From the NCBI RefSeq assembly GCF_015191005.1, contig NZ_CP040442.1, positions 3,596,001-3,660,000 on the forward strand: a stretch of 64,000 nucleotides of DNA, in the 5' to 3' direction. The notes beneath the pieces were generated by a model, which was not told the DNA's origin, ran no database searches, and was given only the letters and a program-made list of their open reading frames with translations. The first letter of the stretch is position 1. Each line of letters starts with the position of its first letter. The position numbers and the translations under genes were made by a program. Source of the stretch: Kaistella flava (ex Peng et al. 2021) (GTDB taxonomy: Bacteria; Bacteroidota; Bacteroidia; Flavobacteriales; Weeksellaceae). Below, one piece after another: positions 26,916 to 35,460 of the stretch.

Positions 26916-27604
26916 TGCAAACTCAAAACTGCTTTCTTCTTTCTTATTTAAAATATGGTGACAACGATGCAGTCTTGCATTGTTTCTCCCTGGAAAATGG
27001 TTTTCAAAGTTTCTTTGCAAAAGGAATTTATTCTGCCAGGAATAAAATGAAACCTTATCTCTTTCCACTAAATTTATTGAATATAACTGTTTCGAAAGTC
27101 GTTGCAGAAAATAGAATACCCCGTATTTCTAAAATTGAACTAGCTCCGGATCATTATGATTTTGATGAGGTTACCATGAATTCGATTTTGTTTTTTACAG
27201 CTGATTTTCTACATCAGGTTTTACGGGAGGAAGGAAAAAATCTAGTACTCTTTAACCAAATAGAAACGGTAAGAAAGGAAATTAGTATTCAGAATTACGA
27301 TGCTTATTTGGTTTTTATTTTTAAGTTTCTTTCCATTTCAGGAGTTGCACCACTTTATGGTGATCAAAAGTTTTTAAATCCGGAAAGTGGTGTTTTTGAA
27401 GATGCTATTTCTCATCCATTTTTTGATGAATCTATTTCTGCTTTGTGGAAAAGATTTTCAAATACTACCAACGGTTATGAAATACGTCTTAAGCGGGATG
27501 ATAGAAGCTCTTTTTTGGACTCGCTGATGATTTACTGCCGCATTCACATTAATGGTTTTTATACACCGAATTCATTAGCTGTCGTTCGCCAGATTTTTGA
27601 ATAA
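26915..27604 (+). CDS. recO: DNA repair protein RecO
   Basis: The 229-residue protein has the RecO N-terminal OB fold (NCFLLSYLKYGDNDAVLHCFS ... FFAKGIYSARNKMKPYLFPLNLL) and a helical C-terminal domain. RecO helps RecR load RecA on SSB-coated DNA. The start ATG overlaps the porZ stop (TAATG), so it is translated from the same message. The zinc-binding cysteines present in some RecO proteins are absent, as in most Bacteroidota versions. Confidence 0.9.
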   Translation: MQTQNCFLLSYLKYGDNDAVLHCFSLENGFQSFFAKGIYSARNKMKPYLFPLNLLNITVSKVVAENRIPRISKIELAPDHYDFDEVTMNSILFFTADFLHQVLREEGKNLVLFNQIETVRKEISIQNYDAYLVFIFKFLSISGVAPLYGDQKFLNPESGVFEDAISHPFFDESISALWKRFSNTTNGYEIRLKRDDRSSFLDSLMIYCRIHINGFYTPNSLAVVRQIFE

Positions 27605-27627
27605 GCTAAAAGTTTTTAGACCTAAAA

Positions 27628-27652
27628 AAAGTTCCTTGCAATAAGGAACTTT
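27628..27652. terminator. Bidirectional terminator between recO and the FKBP-like gene
   Basis: A 10-bp perfect stem (AAAGTTCCTT / AAGGAACTTT) has an A run to the left and a T run to the right, so it can stop both converging transcripts. Confidence 0.88.
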
Positions 27653-27676
27653 GTCTTTTTTTATAAACCGTAATTT

Positions 27677-28384
27677 TTAACGTGGAGTTGTTTTGTAAAC
27701 TTGAAAGTTAAATACAAAACTTCTGTCTTTAAAAGAAATACCGCTATAGTTGAAATGAGCGTCACGGGCAAAAGCTGCACGGGAAGGAACGATGATTACC
27801 CCTTGCAAATTATAATTGCTTTCGTCAGGAATATCATATGCTTTAAATTTCTGTAATGCTTCTTTGAATCCTTCGATTTCGTAGAAACTTCTTTGTTTCG
27901 CCAAATCTAAGGTAGCATTATCCAAAACAGATTGTTTTACATTGTAATATGCAGGATCAACTTCTGGAATACCTGAACCGGCAATCGTATTTCTAAAAAC
28001 GTAAGGGGAGGTATAAGCAACGACATTATCAGTATTTGTTGCAACATAAGTCACCGTAGTGGTCATCAAACGTAAAATGTCTGTACTGCCAATATCTTTC
28101 CCAGGTGTAGGTTGAGCATTTGGTCTCACCACATAAATAACACCAGATGGAAGGGTGATAGGACTTAAACTTGCAAGTTTAACTTGAGTAGTATCAGTTG
28201 CGACATAGTCTTTTAAGTTTCCTTTTGCATCAAAAGCATGAGTCTGTAAGAACTTTTGTGCAGACTCATTATCATAATTGTTTTGAGTTTCTATACTTAC
28301 TTCTGGCACTATTTGGTCGTCATCTTTTCTACAAGAAGTAATTGCAATTGAAGCCAAAGCAAGGAACAAAAATGTTTTTTTCAT
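27677..28384 (-). CDS. FKBP-like lipoprotein, probable prolyl isomerase
   Basis: The 235-residue product starts with a lipoprotein signal (MKKTFLFLALASIAITSC). The C-terminal half has the layout of an FKBP-type prolyl isomerase, with GFKEALQKFKAYDIPDESNYNLQGVIIVPSRAAFA resembling the flap and active-site region. Conservation of catalytic aromatic residues is weak, so folding activity is not certain. It would be a periplasmic or outer-membrane folding factor. The gene is single and convergent with recO. An upstream Met at 28399 is less likely because it precedes the signal sequence. Confidence 0.65.
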   Translation of the reverse strand: MKKTFLFLALASIAITSCRKDDDQIVPEVSIETQNNYDNESAQKFLQTHAFDAKGNLKDYVATDTTQVKLASLSPITLPSGVIYVVRPNAQPTPGKDIGSTDILRLMTTTVTYVATNTDNVVAYTSPYVFRNTIAGSGIPEVDPAYYNVKQSVLDNATLDLAKQRSFYEIEGFKEALQKFKAYDIPDESNYNLQGVIIVPSRAAFARDAHFNYSGISFKDRSFVFNFQVYKTTPR

Positions 28385-28443
28385 ATTTAATATTATCATT
28401 AAATTGCTAAAATTTTATAATCCAGCAAAAGTATAAATAAAAT

Positions 28444-28881
28444 ATGAGAATAGATAAGTTTTTATGGTGTGTTCGTTTTTATAAAACCAGAAGCATTGCT
28501 GCGGATGAAATTAAAAAGAACAGAGTTTCGCTCGCAGGTCAGACTGTGAAATCGTCCAGAGAGATAAAAGAGGGAGATTTAATTAAGATTAGAAAAAACC
28601 AAATCGACTACCAAATTAAAATAGTACAGATTCCCAAAAGTAGAGTAGGTCCAAAATTAGTTCCGCTGCATATCCAAGATCGCACGGAAAAAGAACAATA
28701 CGAAATTTTGAAATTACGTAATCTCAATCAGGAACATTATCGAAATAAAGGAGAAGGCAGACCGACCAAAAAAGACCGACGCGATATCGATGGTTTTGTA
28801 GAAGGCGATACTAACTCAGATATGGCAAATAGTGATTGGGATTTATTTTTCAGTGACGTCGATGATTCTAAGATAGATTAA
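28444..28881 (+). CDS. hslR: S4-domain RNA-binding protein (Hsp15-like)
   Basis: The 145-residue protein begins with an S4 RNA-binding domain (MRIDKFLWCVRFYKTRSIAADEIKKNRVSLAG ... SREIKEGDLIKIRK), the layout of Hsp15/HslR, which rescues stalled 50S subunits carrying nascent peptide. A C-terminal basic stretch (GEGRPTKKDRRDIDGF) matches the family and is followed by an acidic tail. The stop is shared with the convergent aroK gene (TTAA read on both strands). Confidence 0.88.
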   Translation: MRIDKFLWCVRFYKTRSIAADEIKKNRVSLAGQTVKSSREIKEGDLIKIRKNQIDYQIKIVQIPKSRVGPKLVPLHIQDRTEKEQYEILKLRNLNQEHYRNKGEGRPTKKDRRDIDGFVEGDTNSDMANSDWDLFFSDVDDSKID

Positions 28882-29387
28882 ATTAAAGCAATAATTTCAT
28901 CTGTAATTTCATCTGGAGTTTTAGAATCAGTGACGACGGTATATTTTGCTTGTCCGTAGAAGACCTGTCTTTCAAAAAGATGTTTGGCAATAAATTCAGG
29001 TAAATCTCCATCAGGGATTTTTGCAATTAGGGGGCGCTTTTGTTTTTGTTTCAATAATCGTTCGGTAAGAGTTTTTACTGAACTTCGTAAATAAACACTT
29101 TCACTTTTTTGGGTAATGAGTTCAATATTGTTATAATATGCCGGAGTACCACCGCCTAAACTTAAAATACAGTCTTTTTCGGTATCAAAAAGCTCTTCTA
29201 AAATAAGTCTTTCTTGTTTTCTAAAGTAGATTTCTCCCTTTTTTTCGAATATTTCGGGAATCGTCATGTTATTTTTAAAAAAAATTTCCTTGTCAAGATC
29301 AATTAATTTTAGGTTCGTTTTTTGGCTCAAAACTTTGGAAATGTGAGATTTGCCGCTTCCCATATAGCCGATTAGTGAAATGATCAT
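28878..29387 (-). CDS. aroK: Shikimate kinase
   Basis: From ATG 29387 the product has 169 residues, the normal size. The P-loop GYMGSGKS is followed by DLDKEIFFKNNMTIPEIFEKKGEIYFRKQE (shikimate-binding Asp and Arg) and LSLGGGTPAY. It phosphorylates shikimate in the chorismate route. A longer frame beginning at 29477 would read through the upstream promoter of the tRNA cluster and lacks homology, so it is rejected. The 3' end overlaps hslR by 4 bases with no terminator between. Confidence 0.94.
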   Translation of the reverse strand: MIISLIGYMGSGKSHISKVLSQKTNLKLIDLDKEIFFKNNMTIPEIFEKKGEIYFRKQERLILEELFDTEKDCILSLGGGTPAYYNNIELITQKSESVYLRSSVKTLTERLLKQKQKRPLIAKIPDGDLPEFIAKHLFERQVFYGQAKYTVVTDSKTPDEITDEIIALI

Positions 29388-29419
29388 ATTTTTATTTTGC
29401 ACAAAGTTCGAAAAAAATT

Positions 29420-29448
29420 TTGAGAATTTAAAAAAATAAGTATCTTTG
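29420..29448 (+). promoter_or_regulatory. Promoter of the tRNA-Lys/Leu/Lys cluster
   Basis: TTG at 29420-29422 and TATCTTTG at 29441-29448 are 18 bases apart, a near-ideal Bacteroidota promoter. The first tRNA begins 46 bases after the -7 element. Confidence 0.7.
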
Positions 29449-29494
29449 CACCACTCTAAAACGAGAAACATATTCAACAGTTTTAGAGGTGACC

Positions 29495-29567
29495 GACTCG
29501 GTAGCTCAGCTGGTAGAGCAATACACTTTTAATGTATGGGTCCTGGGTTCGAATCCCAGCCGGGTCA
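29495..29567 (+). tRNA. tRNA-Lys (TTT anticodon)
   Basis: The 73-base sequence folds as a cloverleaf. The acceptor GACTCGG pairs with CCGGGTC, the anticodon loop CTTTTAA holds TTT, and the T arm CTGGG-TTCGAAT-CCCAG is perfect. CCA is not encoded. Confidence 0.97.
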
Positions 29568-29607
29568 CAAGCGAAAAACCTTCGTACGTGTTTTACGGAT
29601 TTTTTTT

Positions 29608-29690
29608 GCCTGCGTGGTGAAATTGGTAGACACGCCATCTTGAGGGGGTGGTTTCCTAAGGATGTGCTGGTTCGAGTCCAGTCGCAGGCA
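29608..29690 (+). tRNA. tRNA-Leu (GAG anticodon)
   Basis: This 83-base class II tRNA has acceptor GCCTGCG / CGCAGGC, a D arm with TGGTAGAC, anticodon stem CCATC/GGTGG around loop TTGAGGG (anticodon GAG), a long variable arm, and T arm CTGG-TTCGAGT-CCAG. CCA is not encoded. Confidence 0.95.
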
Positions 29691-29733
29691 CAAAGCAAAA
29701 AACTTTAGAAAGTAGATCTAATCTGCTATTCTA

Positions 29734-29806
29734 GACTCGGTAGCTCAGCTGGTAGAGCAATACACTTTTAATGTATGGGCCCTGGGTTCGAATCCCAGCC
29801 GGGTCA
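29734..29806 (+). tRNA. tRNA-Lys (TTT anticodon), second copy
   Basis: This is the same 73-base tRNA as the first copy except for one T-to-C change at the end of the variable loop. The copy lies 3' of the tRNA-Leu and is the last gene before the accessory region. Confidence 0.97.
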
Positions 29807-29808
29807 CA

Positions 29809-29838
29809 AAATTACCTCTTCGGAGGTAATTTTTTTTT
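29809..29838 (+). terminator. Terminator of the tRNA cluster
   Basis: A 10-bp stem (AAATTACCTC / GAGGTAATTT) capped by a stable TTCG tetraloop runs into a T tract. It begins 3 bases after the last tRNA. Confidence 0.92.
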
Positions 29839-30069
29839 CATATTAATATTTTGTGATTTGGTGTTCAAAAGTCTTCTTTTTAGGAAGACTTTTGATGTTT
29901 CTGGAGGTTAAAGATAAAAACTCACAGGATTAAATTTGATTAATCAAGTTGTCTTGAATATCCCAATTTATCTCTTTTATATAGTTTTACTTATATTTCC
30001 CCAATAGATTTACATACGGTTTCTTCTTCCATCTTCGAAACTTTAACATAATTTTAGCGTTGCAATTTA

Positions 30070-30098
30070 TTGTTTTTTTATTCTTCGTTGTACCTTAG
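30070..30098 (+). promoter_or_regulatory. Candidate promoter of the GH130 gene
   Basis: TTG at 30070-30072 is 18 bases from TACCTTAG (one mismatch to TAnnTTTG). The ATG follows 19 bases after it. Confidence 0.4.
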
Positions 30099-30116
30099 TT
30101 CTTCAAAATCAATACA

Positions 30117-31580
30117 ATGAGAGTTCCAGTTACACGAAAACAATTGCATTTTCTACCTGACTCCAGTAGGGTAGTAGCGCGCTATTTCATGAATGGTGAA
30201 TCTGCGACGAAAGATACTTTAGCTTTAATTTTTGCCATGAGTGAGAGTGAAGTTCACGTCGCTTTAAACCAAACATTAAGAGAATTTGCATATCGGCATC
30301 GTCATATAACTTATCTCTTTATGAAGCATTATCATAATGTAATTGGAATCATTGAGCAAATGCAGGTCAATATTGATGGGTTATCTGAAGAACGTAAACT
30401 GCTTATTGGTTCCTATCTTACCATGGAATATTCTCTTGAATCGACCGCTTTTTTTAATCCGTCTATTGTTCCGGATGTTGACCAAACTTATTTGGAGGAA
30501 GGTGAAATGCGCGTAATTATTTCATTTAGAGCGACAGGTGAAGGACATATCTCTTCCATCGTATTCCGACGGGCGATACTTGATCGAAACAATGATTTGT
30601 ATTTGATGAGTATCGGTAAATCAATGGATGTCGCTGAAGTCATGCAAAAAACATCTTATCATAAAGGAAGATTTATAAAAAAAATGCAGGAGATGAAAAT
30701 TCCTGATAAGTATTATAGTGATATCGTTGAATATCTACCAGATCATTTTGAATTTTCGGCTTTAAAAAGTGCGGTAGATGATAAATTAAAGGATTCAAGT
30801 TTAAGTACTGATAGAAGGCTTGCTCTAGAGGAAATTGCCTGGCTGTTGGAATCCTATTATGATATTGATTTTCAGCACGACTCAGACATTAGTGAGCGTG
30901 TCATTTATCCAATTTCAGAATCGGAAAGCAATGGGATTGAAGATGCCCGTTTTGTTCAATTTACCGACGATGATGGCAGTGTTAAGTTTTATGCAACTTA
31001 TACCGCTTATAATGGCCATACCATCTTACCAACTTTTATTTCTACGGACGATTTTTGCCGATTCAGAATTATGCCTTTGCGGGGAAAAGGAGCAATGGGA
31101 AAAAATTTGGCATTTTTCCCACGAAAAATAAAAGGTCAATATGCGATGCTCTCAAGAATAGATGGTGTTAATAATTACATCATGTTCTCTGATAGAAATA
31201 CCCTTTGGGATGATCCTATTCTTTTGCAAAAGCCAAAATATCCTTGGGAATTTTCTAAAATAGGAAATTGCGGATCTCCTATCTGGACCGAAAAAGGATG
31301 GTTAATTATTACCCACGGTGTAGGACCAATGCGACGATATTGCATTGGTGCAGCATTATTAGACCTTGATGATCCGACCAAAGAAATTGGACGCTTAGAA
31401 GAACCGCTTCTTATGCCTCTCGCAAACGAACGGGAAGGATATGTTCCTAACGTCGTTTATTCTTGCGGTTCGATTATTCATAATAACCATCTCATTCTGC
31501 CTTACGCGGTTTCCGATTATTCTACTACGTATGCAGTGGTAGAATTAGATGCCTTATTTGAAGGTTTAAAGAATAATTGA
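30117..31580 (+). CDS. GH130 family glycosidase/phosphorylase
   Basis: The 487-residue protein has an unusual helical N-terminal part (about residues 1-165), then a five-bladed propeller of the GH130 type (manno-oligosaccharide phosphorylases and beta-1,2-mannosidases). Family signs are FVQFTDDDGSVKFYATYTAYNG, FPRKIKGQYAMLSRIDG, CGSPIWTEKGWLIITHGVG, CIGAALLDLDDPTKEIGRLEEPLL and REGYVPNVVYSCGSI. It probably acts in the cytoplasm on mannose-containing oligosaccharide, as there is no signal peptide. Whether it is a phosphorylase or a hydrolase cannot be decided. It faces a run of sugar genes on the other strand. Confidence 0.85.
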   Translation: MRVPVTRKQLHFLPDSSRVVARYFMNGESATKDTLALIFAMSESEVHVALNQTLREFAYRHRHITYLFMKHYHNVIGIIEQMQVNIDGLSEERKLLIGSYLTMEYSLESTAFFNPSIVPDVDQTYLEEGEMRVIISFRATGEGHISSIVFRRAILDRNNDLYLMSIGKSMDVAEVMQKTSYHKGRFIKKMQEMKIPDKYYSDIVEYLPDHFEFSALKSAVDDKLKDSSLSTDRRLALEEIAWLLESYYDIDFQHDSDISERVIYPISESESNGIEDARFVQFTDDDGSVKFYATYTAYNGHTILPTFISTDDFCRFRIMPLRGKGAMGKNLAFFPRKIKGQYAMLSRIDGVNNYIMFSDRNTLWDDPILLQKPKYPWEFSKIGNCGSPIWTEKGWLIITHGVGPMRRYCIGAALLDLDDPTKEIGRLEEPLLMPLANEREGYVPNVVYSCGSIIHNNHLILPYAVSDYSTTYAVVELDALFEGLKNN

Positions 31581-31598
31581 ATGTTAAATAATAAATGA

Positions 31599-31625
31599 AC
31601 CGGAACTGTTAAACAATTCCGGTTT
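31599..31625. terminator. Terminator after the GH130 gene
   Basis: AACCGGAA pairs with TTCCGGTT around an 11-base apical part that can pair further (TGTT/AACA). It lies 19 bases after the GH130 stop, and T-rich sequence follows. Confidence 0.7.
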
Positions 31626-31776
31626 CCATTTTTAAATAACTTTTTCTAACCTCCTAAAATTCTTAACTAACTTGAGTTTGTAATAAGATTCAATTTCTGC
31701 ATTGATCTATCTTACTACTCAAGTTAGCACTATTTAATATTGCTGTTTTTTCTAAATAAGACTTTTCATTTTTAAA

Positions 31777-34065
31777 TTATTTCAAAATCTTAGTTTCGCT
31801 GGGTTTTGACGTATGATTAGTTGAATTGCGCAAATCGTTTAAATTATCAAATTCCCGAAATTGATCTGACTCTTCATAAGCCTGCAATACTGTAAGATGC
31901 GAAATAAGATAAGCCAATGAACTTTCGGCTCCCTGATTACGATTGACGCCATGCTCTTCAAAACCATCACAACATCCTTTTGTTTCAAAATCGTAGAGAC
32001 TTAAGCGGAGATCATTTTCACCCAAAAACCATCTGTAAGAAGTAAATAGTTTTTTCAAATACATCCCTTTTCCTGTTAAAACAAAGGCTTGGTAATACAT
32101 TAAGACCATCGCCATCGCATCAATCGGTTGCTGAGCATAAATAGAACGTTCCGCGTTTTTTACAAACCATTGCCTGTTCCCGATGACTGAAAGATAACCG
32201 TCCTTGAGCGTATGAGTCGTCAGAAAATTCATAGATTCTATGGCAATTTCTTTTGCTTTTTTATTTTCTAAAATTTGTGAGGCATGAAGTAAAGCCAGTG
32301 GCAGTATGCCGTTATCATAAGCCAAAAGTGATTCGAACCAATCCCAATCTTTCGATCTGTTTTGTTCAAAATGCACAATAAGAACATTAGTCATTCTTAC
32401 TAAACGCATTTTTATATCCAAATCACCGGGATTCGATTTCAAATAATAGCAAATACCAATCGTTGTATTGGCAATACCTCTGATTGATTTTATTTTTTCA
32501 AAATTGGGCACAGCCTCAAAAAAGATTAATCTTGCGGTTTGGTAAAATGCGTCATTCGGTGCATTTTGCATTAGATAACCGAGGCTCCAAATCGTTCTTC
32601 CAAATGAATCTTCAGAACCGACCTCATCAAGAAAGTTACGATTGAAACTGAGGAAATTTCTAAAAGTTCCATCCTCATTTTGCATATAATGAATGTAGCT
32701 AAGGTAAATAGCCATTAAATCCAGAGCTTCTTGATTTTTTTTTTGTTTATAAGCCATGGAAACCATGAGCAAAGCACGGGCATTGTCATCAAGACAATAA
32801 CCTTCTTTCAGATTAGGAATTCCAAATTTTGCATGTTGAATGATTCCAGTATCATCAGTCAGTCTTTTAATATGAGTTAATGAAAATGGGGGAAGAATCG
32901 AAGGATCGATCTCGGTTTCAGTTTGCGGTTCTGCTTTTATTGGTTCATAAATTAACCGTTCAGCAAGCTCCAGATATTTCTCACCAATTTTTGGCCAAAT
33001 AATTCCCTGACCGTATTTTAAGGCTTTTTGCTGAATGGTTTGCATTAATTCTGGTTTGTCAAACAATTCATTCAATACTTTTGCTAAACCATTGTCATCC
33101 TTAAAATCGAAGAGACATCCTTTATTTCCAGTCAATAGTTCAGCCGCATGCCAATAGGGAGTAGAAACAACAACGCAACCAGAACCCATAGCATAGGTCA
33201 GCGTCCCGCTCGTAATTTGAGCTTCATTAATATAGGGAGTAATATAAATGTCAGATGCAGCCAGATATTTAAAAAGTTCTTTCTCTTCTGCAAACTCATT
33301 AAGCAACATGACGTGGTCATTCAGATTAAGAGTGTTTATAAGAACTTTGAGGTCGTTTCGGTATTGTTCGCCTTCAGATCTCAGTACATTGGGATGGGTT
33401 TTTCCTAAAACGACATATACGATATCTGGATGCTTTTCAATTATTTGAGGTAAAGCTTTAATAACCGTTTCAATTCCTTTATTGCGTCCAACAAAGCCAA
33501 AGGTAAAAAGAAGTTTTTTATCGGTAAATTTCAGTTCAGCTCTTGCCTTCTCTTTATCAAAATGGAAATCTGGGACTCCATGTTCTATTCGGGCGATCTT
33601 TTCAGACGGAACATCGTAGATTTCTTCCAGAAATTGAATGGCTTTCTGACTCATCACCACCAATTTTTCAGACATGGAACATATCTTTTTTAAAATCGCT
33701 TTTTCAGTATAAGACGGTGTTTTTAGAATGGTATGTAAAGTAGAAATCAAAGGCATTTGTAACCGATGCAAAAGTGGCAAAATAAATACCCCACTTTGGC
33801 CTCCATAAATTCCAAATTCATGCTGGAGAATGCAAATGTCTGCACCGCTTTTGTTGATGAAATCAGCGGCTTTTAGATAATCAGTTTGATGTTCTTGCCG
33901 AATTATTAACTGAACCTCGGGCGGAAATGCATAATCTTCTTGGCCATCATGCATTGCGATAATGATGATTTCATTATTATCCTTCATAGCACGAGCCAAA
34001 CTTTGTGTAAAAGTGCCTATTCCGCATTCTCGTGGCGGATATGTAGCGATAAAAGCGATTTTCAT
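31777..34065 (-). CDS. GT4 glycosyltransferase fused to an alpha/alpha-toroid domain
   Basis: The 762-residue protein has a GT-B glycosyltransferase of family 4 in residues 1 to about 375 (KIAFIATYPPRECGIGTFTQ, FTFGFVGRNKGIETVIKALPQI, ITSGTLTYAMGSGCVVVSTPYWHAAELL). A second, wholly helical domain fills about 395-745 with repeated hairpins (KEGYCLDDNARALLMVSMAY, EVGSEDSFGRTIWSLGYLMQ, RSIYAQQPIDAMAMVLMYYQA), the look of a six-hairpin (alpha/alpha)6 glycosidase toroid. It may transfer and also trim or measure a glycan. Donor and acceptor are unknown. It lies in a minus-strand run of sugar genes. Confidence 0.85.
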   Translation of the reverse strand: MKIAFIATYPPRECGIGTFTQSLARAMKDNNEIIIIAMHDGQEDYAFPPEVQLIIRQEHQTDYLKAADFINKSGADICILQHEFGIYGGQSGVFILPLLHRLQMPLISTLHTILKTPSYTEKAILKKICSMSEKLVVMSQKAIQFLEEIYDVPSEKIARIEHGVPDFHFDKEKARAELKFTDKKLLFTFGFVGRNKGIETVIKALPQIIEKHPDIVYVVLGKTHPNVLRSEGEQYRNDLKVLINTLNLNDHVMLLNEFAEEKELFKYLAASDIYITPYINEAQITSGTLTYAMGSGCVVVSTPYWHAAELLTGNKGCLFDFKDDNGLAKVLNELFDKPELMQTIQQKALKYGQGIIWPKIGEKYLELAERLIYEPIKAEPQTETEIDPSILPPFSLTHIKRLTDDTGIIQHAKFGIPNLKEGYCLDDNARALLMVSMAYKQKKNQEALDLMAIYLSYIHYMQNEDGTFRNFLSFNRNFLDEVGSEDSFGRTIWSLGYLMQNAPNDAFYQTARLIFFEAVPNFEKIKSIRGIANTTIGICYYLKSNPGDLDIKMRLVRMTNVLIVHFEQNRSKDWDWFESLLAYDNGILPLALLHASQILENKKAKEIAIESMNFLTTHTLKDGYLSVIGNRQWFVKNAERSIYAQQPIDAMAMVLMYYQAFVLTGKGMYLKKLFTSYRWFLGENDLRLSLYDFETKGCCDGFEEHGVNRNQGAESSLAYLISHLTVLQAYEESDQFREFDNLNDLRNSTNHTSKPSETKILK

Positions 34066-34260
34066 TTTGAAATTTAAAAAGATGAATAATTAATGACTTT
34101 TATAATACACCCTATCAGACTGCAAGTTATGAAGTGTTAAATGAAAATGATTGAATATAAGTAGATTAGAGTTACATAATTCATAGATTATTATGTTTAA
34201 AATAGTACTTACCATTTATGTCTGAGGAAAATGTATCTCAAGCCCGTAGTCATGAGTTTA

Positions 34261-35439
34261 TCAATGATTTTTCAACCGAATGTCATCAAAAAATGGAGTA
34301 CATCTTTTTTGAACACAATTTGCTGCGTATAAATAATTAGACGCACTCCAGGTTTGCCAATCCTGACCCATTGGGTTTCCGGTTTGAGCTTTATACCATT
34401 CATTAAAGCAGAATTCTAAGTTCTCATTCGCTCCTTTTTTGATAAGGTTGGTTAAGGCTAGAAGTTTTTTCTCTGCTAAATCAAATTCTTTCGCAGCAAC
34501 CAGAGCTGCAATATAAAAACCACTTATAAAAGGCCAAATCCCGCCATTGTGATAATCTCCGGGATTATTAAAATCTGAATATCTTGGTAACCAATCTGCA
34601 TCTTCGGGTCGAATAAAAGGGAAAAAGTTAGGCGTTAAATCAAGTTCTAAATCCCTGGTTTTATGCATTTGCGCACATTCGTTTTCTATCCACTTCACCA
34701 TCTCTGTAGCTTTTTCAGGGGTCGCTAATCCTGATAAAATGGCGAGACTGTTTCCCAATAAATCAAATCTTTCGCTGCTATAAACTTTATAAGACCATAA
34801 GGCATAATAAGGTTTTTCTTTAATGGAAAGTCCTTCGTGCGGGCTGCTCTTCAATGTATCTGAACTATAGGTTAATTGATTGATAGAATTCCCTAGATTT
34901 TCAGCTTGTTGATGTTTACCTAAAAGTTGAAGACCGCTGTATGTTGCAGCATTTACAAAAAGTCCGTATCCCAAAACCCATTGTTCATCGCGCCAATCGC
35001 TGGTTGGTTGTTGTGCTACTAAATAATCCTCAGTTGGACACTGATATTCCATCCAAATAATTGCTTTGTTCACAGCATTTTCCAGAAAATTAGAATCATT
35101 AAGTATTTTTCTAAAAATTCCGACAGCCATTAAAAAGAGAGGTGTAGTATCGCTGGAACCAAGATTATTTTTATCACTAACAAGAGAAGGGATTTGTCCT
35201 TTTTCAGATTGGTTTTCTGCAAGTTTTAAGAGCACGTTTTTTACACTTTGAATCAATTCCGTATTTCCACTTGTCGCAATTCCAAACACCGATATTAAAA
35301 GATCTCTGGTATACGGTTCGGGATATCCCCAGCCTGCAGTCCTCGGTAAATTTTCGACGGTTCCATGAGAATTGTGCAATAGAACTTCAATGGCTGCTTT
35401 CTTGGCTGCTTCAATCTGTTGGTTTTCTTCAGGTAGCAT
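34261..35439 (-). CDS. Six-hairpin glycosidase (GH100 / amylo-1,6-glucosidase-like)
   Basis: The 392-residue protein has an (alpha/alpha)6 fold pattern with GWGYPEPYTRDLLISVFGIA, GSSDTTPLFLMAVGIFRK, DWRDEQWVLGYGLFVNAATYSGL and NGGIWPFISGFYIAALVAAKE. These patterns recall neutral/alkaline invertases (GH100) and the C-terminal half of glycogen debranching enzymes. There is no signal peptide, so a cytosolic alpha-glucoside or sucrose-type substrate is likely. Specificity is uncertain. The gene shares strand with nagB 21 bases upstream in transcript order. Confidence 0.72.
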   Translation of the reverse strand: MLPEENQQIEAAKKAAIEVLLHNSHGTVENLPRTAGWGYPEPYTRDLLISVFGIATSGNTELIQSVKNVLLKLAENQSEKGQIPSLVSDKNNLGSSDTTPLFLMAVGIFRKILNDSNFLENAVNKAIIWMEYQCPTEDYLVAQQPTSDWRDEQWVLGYGLFVNAATYSGLQLLGKHQQAENLGNSINQLTYSSDTLKSSPHEGLSIKEKPYYALWSYKVYSSERFDLLGNSLAILSGLATPEKATEMVKWIENECAQMHKTRDLELDLTPNFFPFIRPEDADWLPRYSDFNNPGDYHNGGIWPFISGFYIAALVAAKEFDLAEKKLLALTNLIKKGANENLEFCFNEWYKAQTGNPMGQDWQTWSASNYLYAANCVQKRCTPFFDDIRLKNH

Positions 35440-35460
35440 AACGTTTCTTTTTATTTTGTT

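Larger units (their letters stand above)
29807..30116. other. 310-base gap between tRNAs and the GH130 gene
   Basis: It holds the tRNA terminator (29809-29838), a second perfect hairpin AAAAGTCTTC / GAAGACTTTT with 7-base loop at 29867-29893, and a promoter candidate for the GH130 gene near 30070-30098. I see no coding frame, integrase relic or direct repeat of the tRNA end in it. Confidence 0.6.

Noticed and set aside
29388..29477. Longer start for shikimate kinase
   Set aside because: The extension crosses the tRNA promoter and has no kinase homology; the P-loop follows the ATG at 29387 at the usual distance.
29483..29698. Minus-strand 71-codon frame over the tRNA genes
   Set aside because: It is antisense to two tRNA genes whose cloverleaf folds are clear; no protein signal is present.
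29800..30116. Attachment-site duplicate of the tRNA-Lys 3' end
   Set aside because: No second copy of the tRNA 3' sequence outside the two tRNA genes was found by eye in the window, and no integrase gene is present.
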